A stretch of DNA of 64,000 nt from Magnetococcales bacterium. GTDB lineage: Bacteria; Pseudomonadota; Magnetococcia; Magnetococcales; JADFWU01. Every line of letters begins with the position of its first letter. Position 1 is the stretch's first letter. This document shows, piece after piece, positions 62,074 through 64,000 of the stretch. Below the pieces are notes generated by a model. The model was not told the origin of the DNA. It saw only the letters and a list, made by a program, of their open reading frames with translations, and searched no databases. The DNA lies in contig JADFWU010000008.1 of assembly GCA_015234045.1 (NCBI GenBank), forward strand, positions 1-64,000, read 5' to 3'. The translations under genes and the position numbers were made by a program.

Positions 62074-63750
62074 CTATGAGAAAAAGTACGGTGCCATCAG
62101 TACCTCTTTCGGATTGAAACTACCGAGATCTGGCGGATCTGGCAGAGTTGTACCGGGCGGAGCACGTAAACACATCTCTTGATGAAACGTGAGCAATGGA
62201 TTGGTTCGATAGATTTCATACATCTGTCGGCGCAACACCTGACTGAGACGGTCAGTGTTGTCCGCATGGGTTGCGAAGCTGTCGTGAATCATTGAATAAT
62301 CATGGATATCATAATGTTGCTGGCAATCCACAACACTGCGTTGCAGGTGTGCCGCATCAAATGCATGAATCACATTGGGCGCAGAACCAGATTTTTGCCG
62401 GCGAGCATCCAGCGTGCGTGATCCTTTGCTGGATTGCAGAACCAACTGTCCGACCATCGTTCGAATCCGTTTTTTTCTGAGACGATAGTATGATTGGGTA
62501 ATGCGTGACCCAGCGGGATTGGTCCAGATCAGCGGCGTTTTTGCCAAAGCCAATTTATGTGCCACAGCCTGGAAATAGTCCATCACCGCTCTGGCCGGTC
62601 CAATCTCCGCACCCATGGCTTCCATGATCTGAGCTTGAAGAAAAGCTGCATTTTCAACGGGATTTCCGTCTATACCTGAGATATGACCATCTTCAAGCAA
62701 CTGGTTACGAATTCCGCGTTCAGTCACACCATAAGGTGTGGTCATTACAGCCCGTTTCACTACTTTTCGGGTAATTTGATCCAACTGCCATCGTGCAGCA
62801 AAATTGCAACCTTTTTGCTGATGGATAGCTATCTGATCTTTTACACGAACAGCTATTGTTTCATAAAGATCATGACGATGTGGATCGGATGAACAGTTGG
62901 TTAGAAATGCACCAGTGTGGTCCTTACACAACATTGACAGATGTTGAATACCGTTCACACTGCCATCTAACGGCACAGGTAATCGGCTTAAATACTGTTC
63001 AGGATCATACAGTTGATGCGCCAGGGCCCACTCTCGACAGGTCGCCAGAAACGAAAACGGTTTTTCAACATTTTGCCAAAATCCGTTGCCGTCCAGCGGG
63101 GTTAGACCAGAGTTCATAATCTGTTGATGATGATCGATAACCCATTCGACTCTTTGTTCGTAGGAAAGCCTATCCATACCCGCACAGTTGGCCATTCTGA
63201 CAGCCAACCAAAACAGCCCACGCTGACCAAGTGGACGGCCTTGTTTAAAAATCAACAAAGCCCGTGCGATCTCATCACCTTGTGGATGAAGATCCTGACT
63301 CATCGGATAAATTCTGGTACGGAAATCAAAAAAATGACCAAAGTAGAGTTCCGGTGCATTTTGCAAACGCCGAGCAATAGTCAACGTTCGCTGCACAGCA
63401 CCTACCCGACTTTTTTTACGCCGTTTAGCCCGTTTTACGGCCCTCACCTGTCGATACCAGCGCTGTTGTTCTTTTTCAGTGCGATTTGAAAAATCATCCG
63501 GTCGATCAGGCAATACCATCTGGCTATTTTCTTCCGTCACGCCGGGCAGTTCGGCACTGTTTTTCTGTAATTGATCACAGACAGCGAGTATCCAATCGTT
63601 GATGCGCCAAGGCGTAGCCTGGATGATATTGATGGCATTCAAGGCCAGATCAGATATTGCATCATTGCTATCCGCTGCGGTGTGTCGATGACGTCCACCA
63701 CGTACCAGAGGCTCTTTTATGAAGTAATACCCTCCATCAAATCCGCTCAT
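62074..63750 (-). CDS. T7-type single-subunit RNA polymerase, catalytic part
   Basis: This 558-residue ORF covers the polymerase domain of phage T7 RNA polymerase from about T7 residue 265 to the C-terminus. Catalytic residues are present: Asp262 in PLDGSVNGIQH (T7 Asp537), Lys332 and Tyr340 in KRAVMTTPYG (T7 Lys631 and Tyr639), and Asp490 in IHDSF (T7 Asp812). The C-terminal foot reads MAPYFFS. It starts inside the stop of the upstream ORF (ATGA), with its own AGGAG nine nt upstream. The enzyme therefore appears to be made as two chains. Confidence 0.9.
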   Translation of the reverse strand: MSGFDGGYYFIKEPLVRGGRHRHTAADSNDAISDLALNAINIIQATPWRINDWILAVCDQLQKNSAELPGVTEENSQMVLPDRPDDFSNRTEKEQQRWYRQVRAVKRAKRRKKSRVGAVQRTLTIARRLQNAPELYFGHFFDFRTRIYPMSQDLHPQGDEIARALLIFKQGRPLGQRGLFWLAVRMANCAGMDRLSYEQRVEWVIDHHQQIMNSGLTPLDGNGFWQNVEKPFSFLATCREWALAHQLYDPEQYLSRLPVPLDGSVNGIQHLSMLCKDHTGAFLTNCSSDPHRHDLYETIAVRVKDQIAIHQQKGCNFAARWQLDQITRKVVKRAVMTTPYGVTERGIRNQLLEDGHISGIDGNPVENAAFLQAQIMEAMGAEIGPARAVMDYFQAVAHKLALAKTPLIWTNPAGSRITQSYYRLRKKRIRTMVGQLVLQSSKGSRTLDARRQKSGSAPNVIHAFDAAHLQRSVVDCQQHYDIHDYSMIHDSFATHADNTDRLSQVLRRQMYEIYRTNPLLTFHQEMCLRAPPGTTLPDPPDLGSFNPKEVLMAPYFFS

Positions 63751-64000
63751 CCTCTGCCTCTCCTACCGATTACGCTGCGGGAACGAATCCAAGGTTTTGG
63801 TGCAATCAACATTGGACGGTGAGCAGGCCAAAACAGACCCAAGCGCTCTTGTTCACGGCTGATTGCTTGCCAACCGGCTTCAGACAACGTGAGGCACTTA
63901 TCCCGACGACCAGCCTCTTTAGGTTTAGACTGTTCAAAATAGTCCGGCACCAGATCCAATAACGGTTTAAGCAATGCGCCACCCAGGTTTAAACGTGCCT
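63747..64000 (-). CDS. T7-type RNA polymerase, N-terminal part (runs off the window)
   Basis: The frame is open from the window edge and ends in PKPWIRSRS followed by a short basic tail. PKPW matches the T7 PPKPW segment near residue 265, just before the polymerase core. Upstream LNLGGALLKPLLDL also fits the T7 N-terminal domain. The start is outside the window. The ORF stops and the catalytic ORF begins in an ATGA overlap. Confidence 0.8.
   Translation of the reverse strand, partial: ARLNLGGALLKPLLDLVPDYFEQSKPKEAGRRDKCLTLSEAGWQAISREQERLGLFWPAHRPMLIAPKPWIRSRSVIGRRGRG

Overview
The window is a stretch of chromosome from a Gram-negative proteobacterium. The evidence is PqiABC/MCE envelope proteins, TolC and RND systems, LolA-like proteins, EF-P beta-lysylation genes, CheW and many c-di-GMP proteins. 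Coding sequence is moderate in GC and genes are dense. Gene content would fit a deep-branching aquatic lineage such as Magnetococcia or a marine gammaproteobacterium, but nothing in the window fixes the taxon; this is inference only.

Layout. 0-5.7 kb: a TPR protein and a pqiA-pqiA'-pqiB-pqiC operon on the minus strand. 5.9-12 kb: a large BarA-like hybrid histidine kinase, a small DUF2892-type membrane protein, an unknown 129-residue protein and a REC/HD-GYP phosphodiesterase. 12.1-13.1 kb: CpdA and tRNA-Leu(CAA). 13.2-29.4 kb: the most unusual block, all on the minus strand. It holds a giant acidic protein of 2876 residues built from DG/Trp repeats on an exact 831-bp (277-residue) lattice, a 48-residue basic protein, a GAF-GAF-HlyD fusion, a PqqD/M50/HlyD membrane protein, a HlyD adaptor and a TolC channel. 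It looks like a dedicated export or surface-assembly system without an ABC ATPase. 29.9-32.5 kb: an M20 amidohydrolase and an H-NOX-PilZ fusion. 32.5-41.2 kb: EpmA, EF-P and EpmB, then xseA, an M23 peptidase, xseB, ispA, dxs and tlyA. 41.4-44.9 kb: a 70-residue protein, a REC-PAS-GGDEF-EAL protein and a beta-hydroxyacid dehydrogenase. 45.2-49.8 kb: an RND efflux operon. 49.9-53.2 kb: MetZ, tRNA-Leu(UAA), a gene-poor region, a cold-shock protein and CheW. 53.5-58.7 kb: a beta-barrel, LolA-like protein and MMPL-type RND operon, then SixA. 59.5-64 kb: a phage-like block with a T7-type RNA polymerase split into two overlapping ORFs, a gp2.5/DUF2815-like ssDNA-binding protein and two unknown genes.

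Three kinds of non-coding structure recur. Four small MITE-like elements (about 100-143 bp) share GTTACGCAGTT-type terminal inverted repeats. Two copies of a roughly 130-nt hairpin element each lie directly before an intrinsic terminator. One apparently free-standing structured RNA with a strong terminator lies at 59.0-59.2 kb.

Functionally the window combines c-di-GMP signalling (HD-GYP, GGDEF-EAL, PilZ with a likely haem NO/O2 sensor), cAMP breakdown, envelope lipid transport and isoprenoid supply with the putative giant-protein export system and the edge of a prophage or phage remnant.
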